Positions 1-8,894 of a DNA stretch of 64,000 bases are shown piece after piece. Positions within the stretch are counted from its first letter, which is position 1, and the number at the start of each line of letters is the position of its first letter. The translations under genes and the position numbers were made by a program. This stretch comes from Sulfitobacter albidus (lineage in GTDB: Bacteria > Pseudomonadota > Alphaproteobacteria > Rhodobacterales > Rhodobacteraceae), in NCBI RefSeq assembly GCF_018200035.1, contig NZ_CP073582.1, positions 128,821-192,820 on the forward strand, given 5' to 3'. The notes beneath the pieces were generated by a model. The model did not search any database. It was not told the DNA's origin and saw only the letters and a program-made list of their open reading frames with translations.

Positions 1-366
1 TCGACATCAACGGCGGGAGCACGGCGGCGATCGAGAACACGGGTGGGGCCGTGGAGATCGGCGGCGGGACGGTTGCCAGCCTGGACAATACCTCGGGCAC
101 CGGCACGCTCACGGCGGGGAATATCGCTGGCGCATTGAACGTGGATGCAGGCGAAGTGACGAACTCCGGCACCGCAGTCGCGGGCGCCACCACCGTCACC
201 GGCGGCGAGTTGATCGTCGATGGGACAGGCGCGCTGAACGGAGCGTCGACCGTATCGGGTGGCACGCTCGACATTGACGGCGGGAGCACAGCGGCAGTCG
301 AGAACACCGGCGGCACCGTGGAGATCGGCGGCGGGACGGTTGCCAGCCTCGACAACACCTCTGGGG
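1..366 (+). repeat. 267-bp in-frame tandem duplication in the autotransporter passenger
   Basis: Bases 1-99 recur almost unchanged at 268-366, a period of 267 bases or exactly 89 codons. Both copies encode the GGSTAA...ENTGG...VEIGGGTVASLDNTSG segment. The first copy begins at the window edge, so more copies may lie upstream. The period is in frame, so copy-number change would keep the passenger open. Confidence 0.85.
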
Positions 367-3300
367 CGTTTGTCATGTCGGCGGGAACGGTGATGCAGGG
401 CGTCCGTATCGTCGCAGGGTCAGCGAATATCGCTGGCGGCACGATCGGTGGTGATCTGGAAATCGCCAGCGGCGACGTCACGACGACCGGCGGAACGGTC
501 GAAGGTGCCTTGTCGCAAACCGGCGGCGCGCTGGCCCTTGGTAGCGCCGTCGTCGGTGATGTTACGGTGAGCGGCGGAACGCTCGACCTGAACGACGGAG
601 CAGTCGTTGGCAGGTTGAGCAACGCCGGTACGGTGCTTTTCGATGGTGGTTCTGTTGGAACGGTCGACAATTTCGGGGCCTTTTCGATCGCGGGAACGCG
701 CAGCGTGTCGGGCGATTTCAGCAATGCAGGAACGCTTGATGCGACAACTCCGGGCGCGGACACCCTGAACGTCGGCGGCGCCTTTACGAGCAGCGGCGAC
801 ATTCGCAACGATGCGGAAACTGGGCTGACCATTATTTCCGAGACGATTACCATTGCGGAGGGAGCCACCTTTGGTGGCGCACAGTCAATCGACGGAACGC
901 TTGTCCTTGATGGTGCAACGACGCTTGCGACAAATTCCACCATCGCGGGCGACGTGACCGTCACCCAAAGTCTTTCCAACACAGGGCAGACCGGTGTCTC
1001 GGGAAGTCTTACGCTGACGAACGATGCTCTGGACAATACCGGTGCCCTGAGCGTCGCGGAAAATGGCCGCATTTCCGGCGTTTCGGTTCTGACCAATCGT
1101 GACGGTGGACAGGTGGACATCGCAGCCGGAGGCAGCATCGCGACCGGCAGCACGATTAACGATGGCGCGGGTTCCGTACTGCGCATCACAGGTGCCCTCA
1201 CAACCGACTCCGGCGTCTTCAACCGGAACGGTGGCCAGCTTGTGACCCTTCAGGGGGCCGATGTTTCCGGCCAGATCACGAATGATGCGGATCTGGACCT
1301 TGCCGGTGGTCGCACGGGAACACTATCCAACGCGGTTGGCGGGACGACTGACGTCAGTGCAGATACGACCGTCCAAGGTTCTGTTGTGAATGCGGGCCAA
1401 CTTGATGTCACCGGAGGCACGCTTACGGTGACAGAGGGCCCGGTCACAAACCTCTCCGGCGCGGCATTGACCGTGGCACGGGATGGCACACTGGGAAGCG
1501 GATTGTTGAACCGCGCCGGCGCCACCGCAACCCTGGCTGGTACGGTCACGGGAAATGTCGACAACCTGGCCTCGGCCACGCTGACCGGAGCTGGCGGCCG
1601 AATTGCGGGCGCGCTGCGCAATCTGGGCACGGTCAATGTCGCCGACGGTGAACCATTCGCCGTCGATGGTGGACTTGCCAATCTTGCCGAGGCAACGCTC
1701 GTGCTTTCTGGAGGGCTCGACGGCGCTGTCGAGAACTTTGGGACTGTCACGCTTGGCGATAGTGACGCGGCCATCACCGGTGCTTTTGACACCAACGGCG
1801 ATTTGACGGTGACTGCCGGGCAGACCCTGGATGTTGGTGGCGGCACATTCCTGCAAAACGGCAGCACCAATACGATCGATGGCACCCTCAGCGGGGCGGT
1901 GCGTGCAAACGCCGGATCAACCTTGCGCCTGGGGGCAGACGGGATTTTGGGCAGTGCCGGGCAGCGCGTTGTCAACGCTGGCGCCGACGTCTTTGCGATT
2001 AACGGTACCGTGTTGGGGACCCTTGCCACAACCGGTGGTTCGCTGACGCAACTTGGCGACGGTGCGGTTCTGGGAGGGCTCGACAGCGGCGGCGGCACAT
2101 TCTCGTTGCAGGACGGAACGGTGGGTACCGTGGTACGCATTGCGGGCGACGCGCGCTTTGCCGGGACCATCGCGTTTGACGCCGATCTTTCGACAGGCTC
2201 AGTCTCAAGCGACCGGATTGACGTGGGCGGCGACCTGTCTGGCGAGAACGTTACGCTCAGCTTTGCCAACATTGGCGGGGATTCGGGCGACATCGACGGC
2301 TTGGTCCTGTTCAATTACGAGGGCGACAATACGTTGTCCTTCGGCACGATTGAGGGAACGCCAGAGTTCGGCCGATTTGAGTATTTCGTTCAGGACAACG
2401 GGGCTGGCAGCATCACGTTGCAAAGCCAGGTCAATTCGGGCATCGCGAGCCTCGCGGCGACGGTTGGCCTGACCCAGACACTGGTCGGTGCGGTGATCAA
2501 CCGGCCCACGCCACCCTTTGTTACCGGGCTTGCGGACGATCCGGGTGAAAGCCCCTGCGGCGGCGGCGGGTGGGCGCGTCTGACCGGCGGCCAGGCAAAC
2601 GCGGAAGGGGATTTCCGCGACGTACGCCGTGGGTCCGGTGGCCGGACACCGGTCGATCTGAGCTATCAGGGCATCCAGCTTGGCGGGGATTTTGCTTGCT
2701 TTGATGACCGCTATTTCAATGGCTTCGACATGGCATTCGGCGCGGTCGGCGGCTATAACCGCGGGTCGAGCGTCAACGAAGTGCGCACGCTTGATCCGCT
2801 GACGGGTCAGGCCACCGGCCCGCTTGGATCGGTGACGAACACGGACTTCACCCAAACCTACGGCGGGATCTACGCCACCGCATCGCGTGGACCGCTGTTC
2901 GTCGATTTGCAGTACCGGCTCGAGACAACGAAATACGACTCGTCGAACATTGAGCTTATCCCCGGCGCTGCCTTTGATCTGGACGATCAGCGATACGAAA
3001 CCAAGGGGCAGACCCTATCGGGAGCGGTCTCCTACTCCTGGCCGATCAAGGCATTCGAAGGGATGAGCTTTGTCGGGTCGGCCGGTTTCTCTTTCTCGAA
3101 TTACGAGACAGACGAAATCGACCTGGGAACGGACGGCAGGCTGGAGCTGGCCGATGGCGAAGCGCGTCTGGGCTTCATCAGCGGAACGGTTTCGCAAACC
3201 AAATTCCTGCCCGACGAAGTCAGCCTGATCAACTATTTCGCGACAGCAACCTACTACAACGATTTTGGTGATGATCCGTCGGCGGTCTTTACCGACAATC

Positions 3301-3500
3301 AGGGCCGTGCGAACGAAATTGCGCTGTCGAACCTTGGTAGCTACGGAGAGCTGAGCGCGGGCCTGAACTATGTCCGCCTGCTCGATCCCGTCGGCACCGT
3401 ATCGCCGCGACAACTGAACGCGGCAATCCGGATTGATGCCCGCACGGGCAGCAATGTCGAAAGCTGGGGTGTCACTGGCCAGGTTCGCCTGCAATTCTAG
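3..3500 (+). CDS. Autotransporter outer-membrane protein, 3' part (5' end outside window)
   Basis: The frame is open from base 3, so the start and signal peptide lie upstream. About 830 residues form a passenger of short Gly/Thr/Asn-rich repeats (GGTV, NTGT, VSGG types), the usual look of a parallel beta-helix adhesin. From about base 2500 the composition changes to roughly 320 residues of alternating aromatic and polar strands ending in VRLQF, the terminal-Phe signature of an outer-membrane beta-barrel recognised by BAM. The protein should secrete its passenger to the cell surface (type V secretion). Two cysteines in the barrel region (SPCGG and FACFD) could form a disulfide. The passenger carries an 89-residue internal duplication (see repeat). 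The gene is followed at once by a bidirectional terminator. The adhesion target is unknown. Confidence 0.88.
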   Translation, partial: DINGGSTAAIENTGGAVEIGGGTVASLDNTSGTGTLTAGNIAGALNVDAGEVTNSGTAVAGATTVTGGELIVDGTGALNGASTVSGGTLDIDGGSTAAVENTGGTVEIGGGTVASLDNTSGAFVMSAGTVMQGVRIVAGSANIAGGTIGGDLEIASGDVTTTGGTVEGALSQTGGALALGSAVVGDVTVSGGTLDLNDGAVVGRLSNAGTVLFDGGSVGTVDNFGAFSIAGTRSVSGDFSNAGTLDATTPGADTLNVGGAFTSSGDIRNDAETGLTIISETITIAEGATFGGAQSIDGTLVLDGATTLATNSTIAGDVTVTQSLSNTGQTGVSGSLTLTNDALDNTGALSVAENGRISGVSVLTNRDGGQVDIAAGGSIATGSTINDGAGSVLRITGALTTDSGVFNRNGGQLVTLQGADVSGQITNDADLDLAGGRTGTLSNAVGGTTDVSADTTVQGSVVNAGQLDVTGGTLTVTEGPVTNLSGAALTVARDGTLGSGLLNRAGATATLAGTVTGNVDNLASATLTGAGGRIAGALRNLGTVNVADGEPFAVDGGLANLAEATLVLSGGLDGAVENFGTVTLGDSDAAITGAFDTNGDLTVTAGQTLDVGGGTFLQNGSTNTIDGTLSGAVRANAGSTLRLGADGILGSAGQRVVNAGADVFAINGTVLGTLATTGGSLTQLGDGAVLGGLDSGGGTFSLQDGTVGTVVRIAGDARFAGTIAFDADLSTGSVSSDRIDVGGDLSGENVTLSFANIGGDSGDIDGLVLFNYEGDNTLSFGTIEGTPEFGRFEYFVQDNGAGSITLQSQVNSGIASLAATVGLTQTLVGAVINRPTPPFVTGLADDPGESPCGGGGWARLTGGQANAEGDFRDVRRGSGGRTPVDLSYQGIQLGGDFACFDDRYFNGFDMAFGAVGGYNRGSSVNEVRTLDPLTGQATGPLGSVTNTDFTQTYGGIYATASRGPLFVDLQYRLETTKYDSSNIELIPGAAFDLDDQRYETKGQTLSGAVSYSWPIKAFEGMSFVGSAGFSFSNYETDEIDLGTDGRLELADGEARLGFISGTVSQTKFLPDEVSLINYFATATYYNDFGDDPSAVFTDNQGRANEIALSNLGSYGELSAGLNYVRLLDPVGTVSPRQLNAAIRIDARTGSNVESWGVTGQVRLQF

Positions 3501-3523
3501 CCCCGGCACAGAAACGAAAAAGG

Positions 3524-3553
3524 GGGCCTGCTGGATCAGTAGGCCCTTTTTTT
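3524..3553. terminator. Bidirectional rho-independent terminator
   Basis: A 10-bp stem (3524-3533 with 3537-3546, one G-T mismatch) and a 3-base loop are followed by seven T on the plus strand and preceded by a run of A at 3517-3521, which reads as T on the minus strand. It sits between the stop codons of the convergent autotransporter gene and the 3569-4066 gene and can end both. Confidence 0.9.
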
Positions 3554-3568
3554 ATTCCCGACGGTTTT

Positions 3569-4066
3569 CTAACGCCAGGGATTCCCCTGGTCCCGCAGGT
3601 TTGCGAGAAAGGTTTCCCCATGTCCCTGCATGGGATCCTTTGCCGTGGAGGATATTGGAAAGACACGCTTGATCTCGGCTATTTGCACACGGGAAAATTC
3701 ATGCGGATGGGGCAAGACGGGATCAACCGGTGTCGCAAAATCGTTCAGCACGTGCTCAATACTGCGCCAGTAAACATCAGGCCAGCCGCGCGCGGCGAGA
3801 ACTGCCGGAATGATCTGTTCCTGCGCAAGCAACTCTCGCAAGCGTATTGCCGACAAGCGCACGACTTTTGCGTATTCCTCAAGCGCAGGCGCGATCACAT
3901 CAGGATCCTGCGTCAGAAGACGCGCGCGTTGGGATACCGCCAGCGGACGCTTTTCTGTCAGACGTAAAACGACATCGTGGGAAAATTGTTGGATCCTTCG
4001 CGCGTATGGATCACTGAGTGCGAGCACCCCATTGAATGCCGCCACCCTTTCTTCAAAACTGATCAC
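3569..4066 (-). CDS. Uncharacterised 165-aa protein, possible T6SS cargo partner
   Basis: I do not recognise this family. The protein is soluble and mostly helical in appearance, with no signal peptide or membrane segment. The start is GTG at 4066, overlapping the upstream gene's stop by 14 bases, so the two are probably co-translated. It is last in a minus-strand run that begins with a DUF4123 adaptor gene (4474-5908). In T6SS cargo loci the genes after such an adaptor are often an effector and its immunity protein, so this could be either. That role is inferred from position only. Confidence 0.5.
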   Translation of the reverse strand: MISFEERVAAFNGVLALSDPYARRIQQFSHDVVLRLTEKRPLAVSQRARLLTQDPDVIAPALEEYAKVVRLSAIRLRELLAQEQIIPAVLAARGWPDVYWRSIEHVLNDFATPVDPVLPHPHEFSRVQIAEIKRVFPISSTAKDPMQGHGETFLANLRDQGNPWR

Positions 4067-4364
4067 GGATCACATTCCCCACGATTTGCGACGCGGCTCG
4101 TCCCCGGTCGGCCCGGTTCAGCACCGCTTTTGCGAGCGCCACCACCGTCGGTAACGGCAATCGCTGGGCGTTTGATACAGGTGCGGTCATCCTACCGGAT
4201 TGCTCCTTAATACAGGCGACGGGCCCTGTCGGAGCATCGTACACAAATTCGTGCTGCGCATTCGGCCCGATCAAGGTTACTCCTTCGGCGAGAACCGTGC
4301 CGTCCGGTTGGCGGTTCCGCAGTGTCTGCATCAGATAAGACCGCGTCTGTGACTGAATTGCCAT
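4053..4364 (-). CDS. Uncharacterised 103-aa protein, possible T6SS cargo partner
   Basis: Family not recognised. The ATG at 4364 gives a product starting MAIQSQTRSYLMQTL. A GTG at 4421 would add 19 residues and has a slightly better upstream purine stretch, so the start is uncertain. No signal peptide or transmembrane segment is evident. It overlaps the 3569-4066 gene by 14 bases and lies about 110 bases downstream of a DUF4123 adaptor on the same strand. That placement suggests an effector/immunity pair, but no catalytic motif is visible. Confidence 0.45.
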   Translation of the reverse strand: MAIQSQTRSYLMQTLRNRQPDGTVLAEGVTLIGPNAQHEFVYDAPTGPVACIKEQSGRMTAPVSNAQRLPLPTVVALAKAVLNRADRGRAASQIVGNVIRDQF

Positions 4365-4473
4365 CGGTGCATTCGCGGCGCAACTATCCAAAATTGCCAA
4401 TATCGCACAGCAGCTATGCACATCATTTCCGCTTTGCGGGGCCTTTGCGACCTGCGCCCGGTCATATCTTACG

Positions 4474-5908
4474 TCAGCCGCCCGGCTGCTTCAGGACCCC
4501 TTCGCCCAACCGCCCGGAAAGCGTTTCGATCAACCGTGCCTCGATACCCTCCGAAGCATCCTGAAAGAGGGCGAGGAGCTGAGCATGCGCAGGGTCGTCC
4601 AGGAAAAACGGGGTCCACAGACAGGCGATGGCAGTGTGCGCCGCACGGTGATACGTCGTACCCGCCGCTGGCAGACCGTGATGATCCTGCTGATCCTCGC
4701 ACACCCGGCGAAACCGCGCACGCGTTCGCGCATCTTCAAAATGCCAACCCGCATCCGCGTCGTGTCCGCGGCGCACGTGGGCGCGCAGGTTCGCGAGGAC
4801 CCGCGCCAGACCCGCATCTTCGGTGATCGCACCGTGGTCGGCCCGCGCCTTGAGACCTTCTTCGAACCGAAGCGCGCGCAGGGCCGGACTGCGGTCTTCC
4901 GCACCCAGCGTGCTGCGCGCGAGCGCCACGTTGCGCGGATCCCACATGACCCACCGCCCGTAAAAGAAGGCAATCGTCGCAAGGCGCGCGATATCGCTCT
5001 TGCGACGGAATCCGACCCCCGCAACATCCTCAAGGATTGCCTCGACGCTGGCACTTACGGCATCCGCGTCGGGGTCTCCCAGCCGACGCTGTTGCGCCGG
5101 TGCGGTCTCACGCAGCGTTCTGGCAAAATCCCGAACGAACCGCCGCTCCACCACCTTGTCGAGCGACGTTCGGTCCTGCGCGCGCAAGGACGGTTGCGAC
5201 GGCCCCTGCGGGACAGGCTCAAGATCGATGATCGTGGCCGCGTCGCCCACCGGCGCCACAACCCGGCGCAGACACGATGGCCCCGCCAGAAGAAAGGAGA
5301 GGCATCCGTGCCGAGCATAGTTTCAACGGCCGCAGGCTCCCAAAATCGCTGATAAAACCAGCCCCCTGCTCACCCCGGATGCGGGTATAGCGACGCAGGT
5401 GCTTGTGGACGTCCTCAAGGCGCCCCCGTGCGCGCAGAAAAATGCCACCGTCCAGACCCCACAAATGCCAGGACGCGTCGGAAGCGGTGAATAATTTCGC
5501 GGTGAAGCTGCTGGTTTCGTCCAGCGCCACAAGCCAGGGGGCGACCCCGTTCATCTCGTCAAAAATCTCACCCGTGAAGAGGCACAGATGCGGCAGACCC
5601 GATGTTTCGAGCAGTTCCGGCAGATCCGGGATCCGCGCCGCGTCAAGCACAGCAAAAGTGCCCAGAGGCGGCACGCTATCCCCTCCAATTTCCCCAGTTT
5701 CGGCTGGCAGAGGCTTGGGCTGGTCGAACAGGGGGGCCATCAACGCGTCCGGTGCGCACACCCGCCCGCTCAGCGGTGCATTGGCGGCCAAGGGAGTGAT
5801 ACCGCCAATTTTTCGCACCACAAAGACGGGCGCCGTGGACGGGCTGGCCGCCTTCTGTTCCTGCGTCCAGATATCGTGCCTTTGATCTGAGGGCGGCATG
5901 CCGGACAT
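4474..5908 (-). pseudogene. DUF4123 T6SS effector-adaptor gene, broken by two frameshifts
   Basis: The N-terminal part (5908 to about 5355) holds the DUF4123 core: FAVLDAARIPDLPELLETSG, APWLVAL, then HLRRYTRIR. DUF4123 proteins are chaperone-adaptors that load effectors onto VgrG spikes. Against the two other copies in this window (8864-9877 and 10026-11023), the expected RFWEP motif appears only after adding one base in the A-run at 5354-5357 (T-run in coding sense). A second missing base near 5287-5308 brings in the C-terminal half, read from about 5259 to 4474. Both changes are minus-one, like the others in this window, so sequencing error is likelier than decay. The ATG at 5908 was chosen; an ATG at 5986 is also open. 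It would serve the two genes downstream. Confidence 0.72.
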
Positions 5909-6100
5909 GGGTAAAACTTCATCGCTCTGAAACGGTTGCGTGAAGTGTACTGAATTCGGGGCAGAACCCAAGCGCATTCGCCGCAAACGGCCCTGTGTCT
6001 TGCGGTATCCGTGCGTGCAACCTTGCGAGACACGGATCCGATCTGTCGGCTTTTCGCACCCAGAAAACCGTGCTAGCGTCGATGCATAGCGGGGTTATTC

Positions 6101-6865
6101 ATGGCAACTTACAGCGCAATGCCCGACGCCGAGGCGTCGATCGACAGGATCCTGTCCGAGCGGGGTCCGCTGGCCCAGGCGCTTGAGGTGCCGGAGAAAT
6201 TCATCACGCCAAACTTGGGGCGGGTCCCCGCCATCATGCTCGATTTCTGGGCAAAAGCCGGTGTTGGTGATCTGGCGGACGGGATGCTGCGCCTGTGCCT
6301 GCCACGCGAGTTGGAGACCGAAATTGCCCAGCTCTTTCGTAATGACCCTGATTTCGGCTTCCCGATCCTGCCGGAAGGCGTCGAGAAAGAGGAGACACAG
6401 GCCGATACCGAACCGCGCATTACCGATGTCCACGCGCTGGCGCATACCGCTTTCGGAAACCTGCTGCTCTGGAGTGAGCGACACGGGCTTGTGCATGTTG
6501 ATATCGTGCAGGGCCTGGTCGAGGCCCCCTTTCTCTTTAATCCGGAAGCGGCCCCCGCGCCCGACCGCGCGGCCCTCGATTTCATCCTTGGCGCCGATCC
6601 CTTCATTCTCGATATGGACGACCGGGATCAGCAGCCGATGTTCGACCGCGCGGTGACCAAATTCGGGCCCATGAAACGGATGTTCATCTATGCACCGGGG
6701 CCCGCCGCCACGGGCGATCCCATCCCAGACGTCGACGACCTCTTCCCAGCCCCCTACCCCGAATGGCTGGAGGAGCGCATCATGACAAAACGCTTCACCC
6801 TCGTGGATCTCGCAACAGGTCGGTTCGATGTGCGACCGATCGGCGCGCGAAAGCTGCGCCCATGA
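6101..6865 (+). CDS. GAD-like/DUF1851 domain protein, putative T6SS immunity protein
   Basis: This 254-aa cytoplasmic protein has an N-terminal region resembling the GAD-like domain (about residues 15-110, including VPAIMLDFWAKAG) and a C-terminal region resembling DUF1851 (about 140-254, with LGADPFILDMDD and a KFG segment). This pair of domains is known from Tdi1-type immunity proteins and related T6SS-linked proteins. It is the first gene of a plus-strand operon with a lipoprotein and a DUF2235 phospholipase-like gene. Its stop overlaps the next start (ATGA). The domain call is by pattern recognition and the immunity role is inferred. Confidence 0.7.
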   Translation: MATYSAMPDAEASIDRILSERGPLAQALEVPEKFITPNLGRVPAIMLDFWAKAGVGDLADGMLRLCLPRELETEIAQLFRNDPDFGFPILPEGVEKEETQADTEPRITDVHALAHTAFGNLLLWSERHGLVHVDIVQGLVEAPFLFNPEAAPAPDRAALDFILGADPFILDMDDRDQQPMFDRAVTKFGPMKRMFIYAPGPAATGDPIPDVDDLFPAPYPEWLEERIMTKRFTLVDLATGRFDVRPIGARKLRP

Positions 6866-7440
6866 TCCGGGCCGCGGTATTTGCCTTGGCGTTTATCCTG
6901 TCTGGGTGTCTGGCAAAGACGCCCGATAACCTGGTTTTGTCTTTTGGCACGTACAGCGCGGTCCCCGTGATGCTGGTCGATTTTCGGATCAACGACAGCA
7001 CCGGCGGTGCCTCTTTGCCATCGGTGCACTCCAGCAAGGCGGATCAGCGGCAAATCCGGACTTCGGGCAGAAATCTTGGGGCGTGGCCCGGGGGCAGGAC
7101 AGCGCGTGTGGAGGCGGTCTGGGTCGAGCTTTTGAGCAATCGCGCGTATCGGGCAGATGTCACGCTGGATGCAGGTGACCTGCCCCGCACGGCATCACTG
7201 GGGGAGACGGTCGAGCTCAAGGTGATCTTCGGGCCGCACGGTTTGTTGGTGATCGGCGGGGAGCGCACCGAGGCGAACCCCCAACCGATCGATCTGGAAA
7301 TGATCTGCGGGGCGCGCAGCCCCGCCAATGACCGTGACTACTCCAAAAACCCGCGCGAATTCGCGGGATTGTTCGAAGCTTACTCGGACACTTATCCGCC
7401 CGTATCCCCCCAGACCCACTGCCCGGAGCCGCGCGCATGA
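6862..7440 (+). CDS. Lipoprotein, candidate periplasmic immunity protein for the Tle1-like effector
   Basis: The start at 6862 gives a classic lipoprotein signal (MIRAAVFALAFILSGCLAK) with lipobox LSGC and Cys at residue 16. An upstream in-frame ATG at 6763 would bury this signal. The ATGA start overlaps the previous stop, and the gene's own stop overlaps the next start. The mature part (DFRINDSTGG, then VEAVWVELLSNRAYRADVTL) resembles the DUF2931 lipoproteins found beside T6SS lipases. I am only moderately sure of that family. A periplasmic lipoprotein next to a phospholipase effector is a common immunity arrangement. Confidence 0.72.
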   Translation: MIRAAVFALAFILSGCLAKTPDNLVLSFGTYSAVPVMLVDFRINDSTGGASLPSVHSSKADQRQIRTSGRNLGAWPGGRTARVEAVWVELLSNRAYRADVTLDAGDLPRTASLGETVELKVIFGPHGLLVIGGERTEANPQPIDLEMICGARSPANDRDYSKNPREFAGLFEAYSDTYPPVSPQTHCPEPRA

Positions 7441-8894
7441 GCACACCATCCGTCAGCCAGCAAGCCGCCGCATCAAACCAATCCTCGGGTGCGGCCGGGA
7501 CGGCGGGCAATACTGCCGCGACCTGCCCCGCTACCAAGCTGGAAATCGGCGTCTTTTTTGACGGGACGAACAACAACACCGCAAACGTCGCCGCTGGTGA
7601 GCGCGGCGAGGGCGCGGGAGGCGCCAGCTATGACAACGGTCGCTCGAACGTCTCGCTGCTCAGCGATCTGTACAAACGCAAATCCGATGACTGGGAACAG
7701 GACGGGACGGGATACTGCAAGAAATTCGGCCGGATTTACGTCTCGGGCATCGGCACCACGGATAACGTGAGCGATTACCGGCCCGACAATATAGCCGGCG
7801 CCACCTTTGGCACCGGACCTTCGGGGGTGGAAGCACGCGTGTTTCAGGCCTGTCTGGATCTGGGTCATCTCATCACCCAGCTATCAGGCGGCAATGAACC
7901 CGAAGAAATCACCGTGGACGTCTTTGGTTTTAGCCGGGGTGCTGCGGCGGCACGTTATTTTGTCAATTGTTTCCGCCAGGGGTTTATCAAATACAACGCC
8001 GTCGACTGGAGTATCTGGCGCGGCATACACATCGACGAAAACGAGGCGTCAGTGCCCGAGGGGCGCAATGTCGTCTTTCGCTTCGTCGGTATCTTTGACA
8101 CGGTCGCAGCCATCGGTTTGGGCACCAACGACGACAACGGCCCCGTGAATGTGCACTGCAGCAGCGCACAGGCCGAAATGATCTATCACCTCACGGCGGC
8201 AAACGAATACCGCGAGAACTTCCGTCTCAATCACAACAAACCGGGCGGCGGGCAGACGCGCGAGCTTCCGGGAGCGCATTCGGACGTTGGTGGAGGCTAT
8301 AGGGCCGGGCCGGAAAACGTGCTTTTGGAAAGCGCACAAGATCGTACTTTTCACAGTCGCGCCCAAGCGGAGGCCGCACGGTCCGTCGATATCGCCGCCG
8401 CCCGGAAGGCCCAGACCGCGCAAACCAGCTTTTGGGTCAGCGAGGGCTGGATCGAGCCCGGCAATCCGTCTGGCGCCTTGCAGAACATGCCCACAGAAAT
8501 CGTCGAGCGGCGCGTGCGGGGCGTGACCGGGTTGATGCTGGGCGCGCATACCTACACCTACACGAATTCCCTGCGCATGCAGCGCGACCATGTGAAGGCC
8601 GGCCTCAACACAATTCCGCTTCGGATCATGTACAACAAGGCAATCGCGCAGAAGGTGCCGTTCAAATCCTTCCCATCGGGAAGCCTGTATGCGCCCCCTT
8701 CGGATATGCCCGCTGGCGTGGCCGCGCGGATGATTTCGGGGGGTGAACCCACAGAGGCAGAGCGCCGCGCGCTCTTGCAGGGGTGGGGGCATATTTCTTC
8801 CCGGCGCGATTCATTCATCGACAGGCTGGGTTTCGCGCCGGACGTAGGCTTTCAGCGCGTTATCTATCCCAACGAGCCGGGCAAGGCGAAGTGA
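7437..8894 (+). CDS. DUF2235 alpha/beta-hydrolase, Tle1-family T6SS phospholipase effector
   Basis: This 485-aa protein begins its domain with KLEIGVFFDGTNNN, the typical DUF2235 opening. It has the nucleophile elbow GFSRG (Ser166), an acid in GIFDTVA (Asp221) and the histidine motif GAHSDVGGGY (His281), so a full Ser-Asp-His triad is present. Tle1 enzymes hydrolyse membrane phospholipids of target cells after T6SS delivery. The start overlaps the lipoprotein stop (ATGA). The 3' end overlaps the convergent DUF4123 gene by 31 bases. The adjacent DUF4123 adaptor and the immunity candidates upstream support the effector role. There is no signal peptide, consistent with T6SS export. Confidence 0.88.
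   Translation: MSTPSVSQQAAASNQSSGAAGTAGNTAATCPATKLEIGVFFDGTNNNTANVAAGERGEGAGGASYDNGRSNVSLLSDLYKRKSDDWEQDGTGYCKKFGRIYVSGIGTTDNVSDYRPDNIAGATFGTGPSGVEARVFQACLDLGHLITQLSGGNEPEEITVDVFGFSRGAAAARYFVNCFRQGFIKYNAVDWSIWRGIHIDENEASVPEGRNVVFRFVGIFDTVAAIGLGTNDDNGPVNVHCSSAQAEMIYHLTAANEYRENFRLNHNKPGGGQTRELPGAHSDVGGGYRAGPENVLLESAQDRTFHSRAQAEAARSVDIAAARKAQTAQTSFWVSEGWIEPGNPSGALQNMPTEIVERRVRGVTGLMLGAHTYTYTNSLRMQRDHVKAGLNTIPLRIMYNKAIAQKVPFKSFPSGSLYAPPSDMPAGVAARMISGGEPTEAERRALLQGWGHISSRRDSFIDRLGFAPDVGFQRVIYPNEPGKAK

Noticed and set aside
1250..2314. Long minus-strand open frame of 354 codons within the autotransporter gene
   Set aside because: It is antisense to a clear beta-helix passenger, has a Pro/Ser-rich low-complexity product and no ribosome-binding site; it is a by-product of the repeat composition.
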